64,000 nt of DNA from Ampelomyces quisqualis. Its lineage: Eukaryota; Ascomycota; Dothideomycetes; Pleosporales; Phaeosphaeriaceae. The stretch is from assembly GCA_018398575.1 (NCBI GenBank), contig JAGTXZ010000024.1, positions 1,488,001-1,552,000 on the forward strand. The letters are read 5' to 3'. The notes below the pieces were generated by a model, which saw nothing but the letters and a program-made list of their open reading frames with translations, had not been told where the DNA came from and did no database searches. This document shows, piece after piece, positions 23,101 through 33,745 of this stretch. Position 1 is the first letter of the stretch; each line of letters begins with the position of its first letter. The position numbers and the translations under genes are program-made.

Positions 23101-23307
23101 ACCTCGGCCGCACAAACAGGACTAGTAATTTGACCTTGTCAAATACTCCACGCTTCAGATTCTGACAGCTGAACTGGGATGATATGACGTTGCACATGTG
23201 GGGTAATATTGCTCTCTACGACGGACTTTCTCCTCTTGGCCACGCCTTCCGATCGGATCAGGATCGCTTCGGGAGTCCCCGCCATGTATCCGTATTCGGT
23301 CCTTCAG
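20124..23307. other. Gene-poor region upstream of creA
   Basis: 3.2 kb with no supported coding region. The part next to creA (to about 20340) would be its 5' UTR and promoter, and has several GGGG-containing runs that could be read as CreA-type sites, too loose to claim. A strong inverted repeat lies at 22384-22557 and a TACGGAGTA-type copy at 22148. Confidence 0.5.
22384..22557. repeat. Inverted repeat (arms about 40 bp, 91-bp spacer)
   Basis: The left arm 22384-22423 is the reverse complement of the right arm 22515-22557 apart from a 1-base and a 2-base length difference and one substitution (39 of 43 positions). Similarity continues weakly outward (GGTGTA on the left against TACACC on the right). 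It would fold into a long hairpin. It may be a foldback or MITE-like element or a hairpin transcript. No transposase and no clear target-site duplication are seen. Confidence 0.75.
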
Positions 23308-23767
23308 TTACGGAGTACACGCCCCTCTCATGAAGTCAAGCGCAGCTGTAGGCTCTGTCAGTGTACCCGTAGAAGATCGACGTGCGCTTGATCAACATAC
23401 CCAGGTTTTCGCCTGCATTGCACAATGATGATGTGCATGAAGCAACGTTATCGAAGAAGGGTCCGCAAAGGCAGCTGTCGTCCGCATTGGGGTCGCAGCC
23501 TGCGTTTGCGGCGGCTTCATTCCAGCAGTCCGCCTACGCATAGTTAGTCCAGTATCTCGCCATAAGTGGAACTTATGCCGAAGAGAAAGAGCAGGGAACA
23601 TGATAGGATGATCGAACGCAGGCACTTACTGGACATTGTCCAACACCAGCGACGTCCACGCCTACGTCAGCGCGTTTCATTATAGGTGCTCCCGGTACGA
23701 CTGGCGACGCAACCGTGATCCCCACGACACCAAAAACCACCGCGACAAGCGACAAAGACGCCTTCAT
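23308..23767 (-). CDS. Small secreted CFEM-domain protein
   Basis: Three exons, 23767-23630, 23533-23401 and 23354-23308, all in phase; 105 residues. It begins with a clear signal peptide (MKASLSLVAVVFGVVGITVA) and has a possible Kex2 site (KR, about residue 32). The mature part has eight cysteines in CFEM order: C-x3-C, x9, GC, x6, C-x-C (GCDPNADDSCLC), then C-x4-C, and the last Cys in MRGAC two residues before the end. The Asp before the C-x-C pair matches the haem-ligand position known in Csa2-type CFEM proteins. CFEM proteins take part in haem capture, appressorium function or act as effectors. There is no GPI signal, so it should be secreted free. The third exon is needed to supply the eighth Cys, which supports that splice. 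The stop codon overlaps a TACGGAGTA copy. Confidence 0.85.
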
Positions 23768-26200
23768 GTTGTCTCGACGAGCCAGAACACCGCGTGAAAA
23801 CTTGGGAAACGATTGTCAAGGCCCAAAAAAGCCGTGCGCAGAATTCAAGATCGACTGAGTCGTCGGGAAGGATTCGCTGACGATGGAAATGTAGAATGGG
23901 CAAGGAGCTAGCAATCTGTCGATAGCGCAGCTGACAATTCTTATAAACGCAAAGAAGCTTCCCTGCCTGAATTCTCAATAACCCTCGGGTGCTATTGATA
24001 ACGCATGTAGTGTTTCTGATTCTGCCGCACCATAGGTTACAGACGTGCTTGAAACGAGGCGCGGGAACCTGTGCAAGTGCGGACCTTGGCGCATGTAGAC
24101 GACCTTCTGGAACCATGAGGGACACAACGAGAACAAGATGCAGACTGCTAGGAACAATCGGCGCAGGAATATTATCTGGTTCATGCTGTGGTGAACGAAC
24201 ATGCCCAAACGAAGCCCGTTGTCATCGCAACAAAATTATGACGCCAAATATCTATCCCCCATCACAGGTTAGTTGGAATCGCTATTTGTGCATGCACAGA
24301 GTTTCGACACAGTTCCAAGATCTTGGTTCGTCTGTTCCTTTGCTCCTAACTTCCTCTCGCTTGCCGCCTTGCTGTTTGACTGTTTCAAGTGTCGCTTTTC
24401 ATGCCTTGTGGTGTGGGTAGGCCTGGGGCCGAGACTGGTTCTATGAGAATGCCTCACTAATGCGGAAGAGGGATGTGTGGCTGAACCAGAAAGGGGTGGT
24501 GAAGTGCATTGAGGGGGGACTGGTAATCTCGTGGGATGGCTGGTGGGGGCGGGGGTGGGGGTGAATTAAAGATATGGTGGGTATGATGCGTAATTTCTGT
24601 TTGTATACTGTCAAGATGTGGTCGCTTTACAGGCGTTGGACGTACTTCATTGCCCTACCAAAGACAGTCCTTCCTTCTACACTGATCCCACCCAACATTT
24701 CACGTCTACTATTGTCGCACCACAAACAACTTTTCCATCTACTCTAGCAGTTGCTCATTCGCACTAAACATTGGCACATGATCACACCTGACCGCCGTAA
24801 CAGCTACCTTCTTTCCCTACAGCTCCGTGCATTTCCACGATGCTTCAGTCTTTTTAATCACCCTCTGCACCAACTAGCCTCACCTCAGCTCAAGGCCTAT
24901 GACGAGAAGAACTCAGGTACTCTTGGAACGCCCGTGGAATTGACGATTTTGTGGACCAACGCGTGAAACATGTGTGTCGACGCCGCTGTAGTCGCCATGG
25001 CCGTGTAGTAGCGAGTCGATGTGGCGAACACGTGACTGCGCCAGATGCATTCGATAGCGGCAGCGGCCACACTCGGATTGTGGTCCGCTATGCTGCGTCA
25101 TTAGCTCGGCATCCAACTTCACTTACAGTCTACTTGTTCATGAGAACAATCCAATTGTTGCGATCTTTGGGCACACAACTGTCCTCTCACACATCTTTCC
25201 TAAGTGCTCTGTCCGCCATTCTGGTCTCAGGATGTTTTGTCACCGGCGCGCGACTGGTGCAGCCTTGTCTATCTCTCGTGGATGTACGCGCCATCAGTGC
25301 CTAGCAAATGGGTCGAAGCAGCATAATCTGGTCTACTGCACGATCTTACGGCCAAGTCGTTGGGGCGTAACCCCGTTATGTTAATTCAAAGCGGGTTTGA
25401 TACTGGAGCTTTCCTAACATACTTCCTTGAGTATTGCTAGCACGCTCTAGTTATCTACTTCATCCAATCCACTTGTTTTGGTACTAACAAGGTTAAGGAG
25501 CTGGAGTGATGTGGATACGAGTGACAACATGATCGGAATTGGTACCGAACACCAGCAACAGAGCTGACCACCAGACCAGATCATCAACTTTACTTCTGAC
25601 TCGCTTCAGCATCTGATCCTGAACTTACGATACCGCTTGTCCCAGCTATGGTTTATGGGAATCGGCACAAAGAGGCTTTACACGGTCCTGGTATCGAGCT
25701 TGTGCTAGCAATCCCGCGGACCTTGAACCAATACGTTGAATATCGTCAACACGAACGTCTAAGAGGCAAGCCCATCCTAGGAGTACTATGGCGGGAGATG
25801 TCAATAACTCGTACCCGATACGTTGTGCGTTGTACATTGCTTCTACATACGAAACAAGTCCTGCAAAGGCTTTAGATCATATTAAACAATGTACTTAATT
25901 TACTATGTTACCAGACGATGAGACCCTGAATATGAGGCCGAAGTCGTGCTCGAAACCAAACAGTCAACATCCACTGTGTATCGGTGGATCTACTCAGACA
26001 TTGTACAACCGCAATGCAGTTGTCCACAATTTCAGCCCATTCACGCTCTGATATCAAGTATGACCGTTCACAAGGGGTGGGAACAGCGCCTTTCCCTGAG
26101 TCTTCTCCAGTTCCAAAATTCCGACGTTCTTCCAATCAGTCACTGACCCGTTACAACCCACGCTAACCGTCTCGAGACCAAACTTACAGACACAGCTGCC
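23768..26200. other. Gene-poor region
   Basis: 2.4 kb between the CFEM gene and the RING-finger gene, transcribed away from each other. No supported coding region on either strand. The first part is the 5' region of the CFEM gene. Confidence 0.5.
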
Positions 26201-26944
26201 ATGTTCGACATCAACTCTTATCATTCTGCTAAATCATCCGACACCTACCACTCATATCAGCACATTGTTGATATCAGCGATCATCATCCCGACCCACTTG
26301 CAAACTGCTGCTGCATATGCTATAACCCCTACAGCTTCGCTACTATGGACTCTGAGGCTGAGGACCCTGTTCAGCTGCCCTGCAGCCACGTCTTCGGTGA
26401 AACGTGTATTTTCCGATGGGCCGAGACAAGTAATACATGTCCGATGTGCCGCGCGGAGCTGGACCTCCAAAACGACACGGACGCAGACATGCTCGGTTAT
26501 GAGTACTCCAGCTGGCAAGGCCAAATGGAAATTGACGGTGGGTGCGAAGCTGAGTATTTTGATGCTCGGGAATGCTTCGCCGACAGCCGCTATCAGTCAT
26601 GCGAGGACGTCTGGCTATCTATGGCTTACGAGGAGGAGCATGAGATGCAGGGAGTGCTCGAGCGCAGTATCTGCAGCTTCAATCTCGGCCCCATGCACGA
26701 TTTTTATTGTGAGGGAGCTGTGCACGATCTTGAGAGGTATGCTTCTCTCGAGCCGTTTCCTCCGGGTGAGCCGCACTCTGCGCTTGAGAAATACGCATAT
26801 CCTGTCGATTTACTTCAGGCTGAAGACAGCCACTTTGACGAGCTTATTGATTGCCATGAGAAGTGGATGATGACCTCTTTCGATGACGACGACGACAGCG
26901 AAGACGAGTTCGCGTTGAATTATTTCGATGTGTTTCCATACTAA
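26201..26944 (+). CDS. Acidic RING-finger protein
   Basis: Single exon, 247 residues. The RING-like module lies at about residues 37-83: C-x2-C (CCIC), then CSHVFGETCIFRW, then C-x2-C in CPMCR. The position of the fifth zinc ligand, expected three residues after the His, is Gly66, so the second zinc site is incomplete; this variant (HxFGxxC) is common in fungal RING-like proteins. The rest is strongly acidic with no known domain and ends in a DDDDDSEDE run. A role as an E3 ubiquitin ligase is likely for the class but is not shown by this sequence. Confidence 0.75.
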   Translation: MFDINSYHSAKSSDTYHSYQHIVDISDHHPDPLANCCCICYNPYSFATMDSEAEDPVQLPCSHVFGETCIFRWAETSNTCPMCRAELDLQNDTDADMLGYEYSSWQGQMEIDGGCEAEYFDARECFADSRYQSCEDVWLSMAYEEEHEMQGVLERSICSFNLGPMHDFYCEGAVHDLERYASLEPFPPGEPHSALEKYAYPVDLLQAEDSHFDELIDCHEKWMMTSFDDDDDSEDEFALNYFDVFPY

Positions 26945-27492
26945 GTTGGCGATCGAACTCAGGAGTAGTAACAGATCTTGGCCCAGGTTACAGCGGACCG
27001 GTTAACGGGGAGTACGAAAGCTGTCGCCTTAGGCACCATACATCGAAAATCGAGCAAGTAAATGTGACATGACGTTTTTTTTCATATTCTCTTCACAATC
27101 ATAAGCAACTCATGTCCTGCAGCTGAAAGAGAACTCAGGTACCAACTAGGAGTCGAAAGCTGCATGTTCAGCTTACATCACATGTACCGCCGACTTGAGC
27201 ACCACTTTTCAGCAGTTCAGAAAATTACTCTGACCTGATACATTGTTTCCATTACTCCATCACTACAATGTATCATTTTTATTTGCACTATTCATTATAT
27301 ATTGGTGCATCTGCATCGCTCGATCGATAGCTAAATCCACTTTTACCACCCCCTCGAGAGCCAAACATACAGCCCCAAACTTTCTTCCTCCCCTCCAAGC
27401 TCTTCATAGCCAATACGCCCAACACCAACCTCACATGTCTACCATAAGCCCCAACATTCCTCCCTCCCCCTCACTCCTCCACCAACCCCATC
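26945..27492. other. Intergenic
   Basis: 548 bases; the right end is very C-rich on the + strand. An open frame of Pro-rich low complexity (27243-27656, +) is not supported. Confidence 0.4.
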
Positions 27493-28095
27493 TCAATCCC
27501 ATCCACCCAACCCCACCCCGACAAACCTCGTCCCCCAAACCCTCCCTTCCCTATACCCCCTTCCTCCCACCTGTAACCCCATCACCCCACCCCCCTCCCC
27601 TCCACCAACATCCCCAATCTTACTCTTCCCCCCCACCATCCCAAAGCACCCCCTAACACTCTCCCTCAACCCCCGCGCATGGGCCCCGCACAGTGTATTC
27701 CCGAGTTCCAGTACCCAGACGGGCTCGCGACACGCGGGGGCGGTGCAGCGCAGGATACCGGGTGTTTTGGGGTTGAAGGGGGAGAATGGGGGCGCGGATG
27801 GTGCGAGGGAGGATTTACGTGGTGCGGTAGGGGGCGGAGGAGAAGGAAAAGGGGATGAGGGTAGAGATGGGGATGTGAGCACGGGGCGGAGGAAGAATGT
27901 GCATTGGGAGCAGGAGCAGAGGATGTTTAGTTTGGTAGTAAAGGAGGTATTTGCGCGGGGTGTGGTGGATGGCAGGTTGACAGCGGGCATGGTAGGAGTC
28001 GTGTGTGAGAGGATTTGCTGTGTAGTAATTCCGGAAGTATGGTTGATGCGTGCGTCGAGTATGTTGCAAGTGAGGATGTGATCATCTCTGAGCAA
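27493..28095 (-). CDS. Doubtful hypothetical Cys-containing protein
   Basis: Open frame of up to 200 residues. Possible starts are at the first ATG or at MPAVNLPS about 35 residues later. The middle has CSCSQC and a segment GILRCTAPACREPVWVLELG followed by NTLCGAHARGLRE, where spaced Cys and His could bind a metal. The C-terminal part is Gly-rich low complexity, opposite a Pro-rich frame, so it may be composition only. I recognise no family. It could be one exon of a longer gene or not a gene. Confidence 0.25.
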   Translation of the reverse strand: MLRDDHILTCNILDARINHTSGITTQQILSHTTPTMPAVNLPSTTPRANTSFTTKLNILCSCSQCTFFLRPVLTSPSLPSSPFPSPPPPTAPRKSSLAPSAPPFSPFNPKTPGILRCTAPACREPVWVLELGNTLCGAHARGLRESVRGCFGMVGGKSKIGDVGGGEGGGVMGLQVGGRGYREGRVWGTRFVGVGLGGWD

Positions 28096-28161
28096 TATTT
28101 ACCGTGTTGCATGGTGTCTTTGTTCATAGCACCACCGTCCCTGGATAGGAGCGCGAACAAA

Positions 28162-28188
28162 GGGACGCCAGAGGGACGCCAGAGGGAC
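28162..28188. repeat. Short tandem repeat, 11-bp unit
   Basis: GGGACGCCAGA occurs twice in direct succession, followed by GGGAC (about 2.5 units). No function is evident. Confidence 0.7.
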
Positions 28189-28686
28189 AGGGTTCGCAGC
28201 CACGGAAAGTTGCTTGTTTCCCTTTGTGCTTTTGTTTCACATCTTATGGGTGGCTGTTGGTCAGCCAGATGGGTGGCCTATCGCATGTATCGCTACTCCG
28301 TACCATGGCCAGACAAAGGCGCCATCCCCCTCTCTTCCATCACTGCAGTCCCCAAATCCCAGCTCAAGGCGCCCTTTGGTCGACCGACCTACTTGATCAG
28401 TCGCTATCTATATCTCCTGCCTCAAACCCTTATCTGCGTCCTGCAAAGATACCCCCGTTGACTCGTTCCCTGTTCCAGCTTAGATACGAGATCAATCGTC
28501 GCGCATCGTATCACAGGCGTTCTCTCGAAGTGAGTGACTCTTTTGATCGCCCAGTGTTGTCGTCGTGAAGGTGGATCTATGCCCGCATCTATATCTGTAA
28601 AACTAGTGACCTTGTCTACAGGTCTGCAAGCTCTGTGCTGCCAAGGATTAGATGACAAGTCCGGCTCAAGCTATTGCCAATCCTTG

Positions 28687-30478
28687 CTATCGGAACGGTA
28701 GGTCGATGCCTGACTCTGTTTTGATGGGCGGAACTCCCTTCTCCCATCGATGGAAAACGTTGACCAGGCCGCTGTCGCCTACACCTACACACCACTGACC
28801 ATCGCGGCTCCAGCTGAAATGTCTGAATGGAAAGGCTAGATACTTTGGCACTTCAATGATCTTGTGCGCTCTGATTGACAGAAACGGGTCTGCGATGCCT
28901 TTATCGAGAGGCAGCTCTTTCGTCTTCTTCTTCTTGGTCTTGGTCTTGGTCGTACCTGAGCCGGCACTCACAGCAGAAGAAGCATTGGAGCTGACGCTGC
29001 CCTCGCGTATATGCTGTGGTAGCCCGAGGGGACCGGCTCTGGATCCTTGACTTCCATCGTCACCTGTGCCGGCGTCTTCGAGACGTTGCAGATCCCAGAA
29101 GAAAGCTTTGCTCCTCTCATTGCCTGCGGCGAGTATGGGATGGCGTCCAAGCTCGTGGAAGATGGAGAAGCGGATGTAGAATTGATCCGTGTTGGGAAGA
29201 TGGAACTGGAGCAGTCTCTGGAAGCGGCCTCCCCAAGCAGAGCGCGTGGTCGAGGTAGCATTGGCTGGCACTGTCACAGGTGTGCTACTTCTAATGGCGG
29301 TAGATGTAGGCACGGGGGCGTTGGGAATGCTACTGCTATCCGAGCTGAAGCGGTCAATCTTCCAAAGGATGATTTTGTCTTCTCGACAGGCGTGACTGAA
29401 GATGAGATCGTTGTACCACTGCACACAATCTACGAAGTCGGTGTGAACTTCTGTCGTGGAGAAGTGGGGGTAGTGTACTAGGGCTGGTTTGTCGGTGCCC
29501 ACGTGGTTGGCAAGATCATCAGGAAGCAGCCACACGATGAGCTTGGTATCCATGCCGGCAGACATGATGAATCGGCCATTGCGATGATATGCGATTGTGA
29601 GTATCTCGGACTTGTGGCCTTGACCATAGCATATGGCGGCTAGTGGCTTCTCGTTGTGGGCAGGGTCAAGACTCCATATGCGCACAGTGTGATCTTTGCT
29701 GCAGGAGGCAAGGAGCCTGGGGTCTGCAGGTGATACGGCAAGGTCGTTGATGTTCTCCAGGCGGTTAGATGCGCGTTGCGTTCAAATCAACAGTTTGCAG
29801 ACCTACGTCTCCGTGTCCTATGAGCGTCTCGTGCTGTCAGCCAGTCATCGCGTGTCGGGGAGTACCAGACGCACCGCGACCAATTCATGCGTCTTGATGT
29901 TCAAGACCTTGATCTGGTGAAAGCCGTCTCCAGCCACGCAGAGCAAGGGATCGCCGTTTCCGGCGTGGGACCACGCCAAGCTATTGTAGGAGACGGGCTG
30001 CAGGACGAGACGAAACAGTCAGCAGCGGCCGCTTCACAAACGGTGAGACTGAAGGCACCTCGAGCTCGTTCTCAGACCAGTATATGATGTCTATGGTGCG
30101 GTCCTTGGCCAAGACGCAGCGACAGACAATGACCTGGCCTGTCAGCCACACGGCAAGCTAGGCTCGGACCGGTACGCACATGGGGCCCACCGCAGACGGC
30201 AAATACGGCGTCGACGCCGGGCAGCGTGTAGGGGTAGAATTGCACATCGTAGACGGTGACTGTGGCTTGTCAGTAGCGAGGCCGAGGGGCGTGGGAACAG
30301 CCGTGGAGGCGGGTGCGGGACATGGGCCGGCCTACCCGCATTGAGCCTGGGCTTGTTTGGACCCTGTAGCTGTCAGCTGTAGTACCGACACCGGCCGGAT
30401 CCAGCGCCGCGTCGGAGGCCCACGCACCCCTAGTCTGACGGTGCCTCTGAGCGAAGGCAGGTGCGAGTGGGCGTCCAT
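28687..30478 (-). CDS. eed: Polycomb PRC2 subunit EED (WD40 protein)
   Basis: Seven exons, 30478-30428, 30363-30336, 30259-30180, 30133-30059, 29997-29875, 29833-29807 and 29754-28687; the frame closes exactly, giving 483 residues. The order of landmarks follows EED: YDVQFYPYT and FAVCGG, then GHGDNINDLAVSP, SKDHTVRIWSLDP, GHKSEILTIAYHRNGRFIMS, GMDTKLIVW, HYPHFSTTEVHTDFVDCVQW, DKIILWK and NERSKAFFWDL. In EED these form a seven-bladed propeller that reads H3K27me3 and stimulates the EZH2-type methyltransferase. A Lys-rich low-complexity insert (TKTKTKKKK) lies before the last blade, as in other fungal EEDs. Intron 5 (29874-29834) is only 41 nt and its donor choice is the least certain. Divergent from the PAS gene. 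Confidence 0.9.
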
Positions 30479-31245
30479 GCGACGAGCCTGGCAGCAGCGA
30501 GGGACGCAGCCGCTCGGCGGGGCAGGTGGGCGGACGTTGGGTGAGGGCGGAGAGGTCGGTGAGGTGCCGCTGGGAGTGTGGCCGACGGGAGGTGAGGAGC
30601 GGCTTGGCGAGGCTTGGCGACGTGTGGGCACTAGCGCGGCAGACCATCGGCGATGGTGATGGATGATGAAAGGAGACTCCTCCAGCGACTCCAGACTCCA
30701 GACTCCGGGCTCCAGACCCAGACTCCACAGAGAGCACACTCAGCACAGCACTGCACCTGTGCAACCTGCCGCTCGCCCAGCCCAGCCCAGCACTCAGCAG
30801 CGCTCTCGCTGCCTTGATGCACCCGAGCTCGTCCATACCACATCCAGCGCTGCGCTAGCCGCTCTGGGAAGCCACTACCCGACCCGCGCTTTTCCATCCC
30901 ACACTCTCTACCACTCAACCTCCCACTCAAACAACTCGACTCGACTCGCGCTCCGTCCGGACGCCATCTGCCCGCTGACACGACCTGCTGCCCACTAATC
31001 CTCGTGCTGCTGGCGCCCGCTGCCGAGTCGCTCTGTGCCCGCCAGCCAACCTTATCCCGACCTTGTCCACCGTACCCCCAGCCTGCCACTGTGCAACTTG
31101 GACCCTGCGTATTTTAATTGGCACCAGGGCCCCCGTTTCGCCCGTCTGTTTTACTCCCGCTCCTTTGCCGCTGGTCCCAGAGCGAATTATTAGATTCGAC
31201 GCAGACCGGACGACGCGGTAGAGGAAGGAAGAAGCCATCGCCACC
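30479..31245. promoter_or_regulatory. Shared 5' region of eed and the PAS gene
   Basis: 767 bases between divergent start codons. It holds low-complexity stretches such as repeated CTCCAGA units near 30677-30720 and two copies of GGCTTGGCGA at about 30601-30620. The PAS gene start sits in a perfect GCCACCATGG context. Confidence 0.45.
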
Positions 31246-32826
31246 ATGGACACCACCTTCATCACCATTCACGGTATGCTCCGCCCCGTGCTCTTTTGCT
31301 TCATGCCTCCTGACATGCACAGATCTGACCGATGATGCCCATATATTGTATTCTTCTGACTCCATTGTTGACATTCTCGGCCACACCCCCGACGAGGTCG
31401 TCAACAGGTCGGTATGGCACTTCTTCCACCCCGAAGAACTGCCGCTCGCCAGAGCACACCACAGCCGCGGAGTCCGCCTCGACAAAGCAGCTGTCCTGTC
31501 CTACTGTCGTTTGAAGAATCGCCAGGGCGACTGGGTCGGCTGCGAATGCTGCTTCTCCATTGTCTACGATGTCATGGTTTGCTGTACTAGTATATACAGA
31601 AACGGCATGCAAAGCCAAAGTAAGCCTCGAGCCTCGTTTGACGCCCCTTGACAAGCCTGCTCACTTCTTCAGAGCGAGCCGTCGAGGCACCGATTGTGCG
31701 CAAGTTATTTGCTTCATCGCCCAAGGATCCTCGTTATCACATGTTGTCACATTTGTCCAGTAAATTCGACCTTGGCCCTGAACGACAAACCCATGAACCT
31801 CGTGCTGCCCTCTTTCTCAACAGATTCACGCGTACTTTGACTGTCATGTACGCCACCAGTGGTATTGAGCAGATTATCGGCATATCTGGAGAAGCCATGA
31901 AAGGGCAGAGCTTCTACTATTGCATTGCCGAAAACTGCCTCAACGACGCAGTGCGCTGTTTGGAGTCAGCCAAAGGCAACGACTCTATTGCTTACATGCG
32001 CTTCTTTTTTCGTGACCCCCGCGGGCCTGATATGCCTGATGCAGTGACATCAGAGAGCGAGGACGACATCATGACCGATGCGACAAGCTCCGAAGACGAG
32101 TCTGAAAGCGGTACAAGCAATCTGGAGCCATCGACTTCCTACGAGCCCAATTCTAGGAGCCTTTCGGGTCCAGCACATGGCCAGCGGGACAGCTACGACG
32201 CATCTGGTCTCCCGCATATCAAGTCTAGCGACAGTACTCATCCTGGGCTATTGGGAGAACGCGCGCCAAATGGCTCCTCTGCATCTTCTGTCTTGAGTTC
32301 TCCTCGCTCCGAACATCTTCACGGGCCCATTGAATTAGAGGCAGTCATCTCCTGTACTTCAGACGGACTCGTCGTTTGCCTACGTCGTGCGCGCCCGTTG
32401 ATTCCTGGAACGTTACCTGTTGTGCGGCCAGCTCCATACAATGGTATCTACGCAGCACCTTGGGCAGCACAGCCACTCTTCCACCCTGCTCCACAACAAT
32501 ATCCACCTTATCCTCTTGGTGCTCACCATTTGAACATGCAACAGGCTGCGCCATCATTGCCATTCCAGAATGCTTTCATGCAAAGCATTCGTGATGTTGC
32601 CGTTTTTGCATGGGCGCTTACTGGCATCAACGGCAGCCTTGCCGAATATGCCCGAGGTACTCCGGTCGGAGAATCTCAACCTCCCGAAGGCTTGCCTATT
32701 TGGAATCCTCTACCGGATCCGAACTCGGTGGGCAAGCCATCTGTAGCACCATCAGGTTATGTGTCAGGCTCCGCCAGTTCTTCAAGTAATGACCCTTTCG
32801 GTTTCGGTGATCCCGGATTGAGTTGA
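31246..32826 (+). CDS. PAS-domain protein
   Basis: Three exons, 31246-31273, 31323-31619 and 31673-32826; 492 residues. The first PAS domain (about residues 10-105) reads DDAHILYSSDSIVDILGHTP, then NRSVWHFFHPEELP and a C-terminal beta-sheet with SYCRLKNRQGDWV. A second PAS-like segment (about 155-225) has FTRTLTVMYATSGIEQIIGI and GQSFYYCIAENCL. The rest is low complexity with acidic, Ser-rich and Pro/Tyr-rich stretches, and no DNA-binding domain. PAS domains sense ligands or redox state or mediate partner binding; the target here is unknown. The PAS core lacks the NCRFLQ cysteine loop of LOV photoreceptors, so a flavin photoreceptor is unlikely. Confidence 0.85.
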
Positions 32827-33745
32827 GCTCGTGCACTAGGTCTCGATTCGAGATGCGCGACAATAACAACTAGCCGCACAACACGCAGAGGTTATCGCTG
32901 TGGTTCCATGTACAGAGTCCCTTGGGATGCGCAGTGCTCGACATTGTCTATGCCCTCTGTTGTGAACCACTGAATAATGATCACCCGCTTTGCTATGAGC
33001 GGCATCATGACCACCACTTCAAGCAGGGTTTAGCGAGCATTTATAATTATGATGATACGTCTTAATGGTTGATCTTATCCGTTCTGAATCTATCTTCCAC
33101 AATAGTAAGAAAAAAAGTATCAAAGATTGTCGAATTCTATTATTGAACTCCAATAACAATATCCATTCACCACGATGCCACAAACTCAGTCCCTCTTTTG
33201 AAGACAGGGCGATGAAGTGCTGTCATTCCACGTTCGTTGACGGATCTGCCTCTCTAATCACCCATTTTGATTTCTAATGGAGAGCAGGAGGACCCAAGGT
33301 AAGGCCCACCGCTCTTTACACCTTCGCAAGACACTTCCAGAATGGACGCGACCACAAATACCTGCATATCATAGCCAGAAAAGCTAGACCGCTACAACGA
33401 TTGCAAGGGTGCCGCCTTACGGCTTGTTCTTTCTTTGTCGCACGGCAACATGAAGTCACGTTCCGCTTCCATTTCATTGTCACAACGAAGCGGGGGCCGA
33501 GCCTCAGACTTTGGCAAGCCAATGAGAGAAGCAGGTCTGCGCCCTTACCGCGCTGTGGACAATCGCACCCTGGGTGTGTTTGTTCTAGCTGTTGCTTTCT
33601 ACACGTCGCCGACCGGTCTAGCACCTTTTTCATTGCCACGTGCATGGGATATCTTACACGCTGTTCTATGCAAGTTGGACCGAAAACTCACATTTCTTCC
33701 TAATACCATAGTTTTCCTAATTATCATTGATACCACTAGCACACC
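32827..33745. other. Intergenic
   Basis: 919 bases containing the 3' region of the PAS gene and the upstream region of the cupredoxin-like gene. No supported gene. Confidence 0.5.

Noticed and set aside
31246..32826. PAS protein as a LOV blue-light receptor
   Set aside because: The flavin-binding cysteine loop (NCRFLQ type) is absent from both PAS segments.
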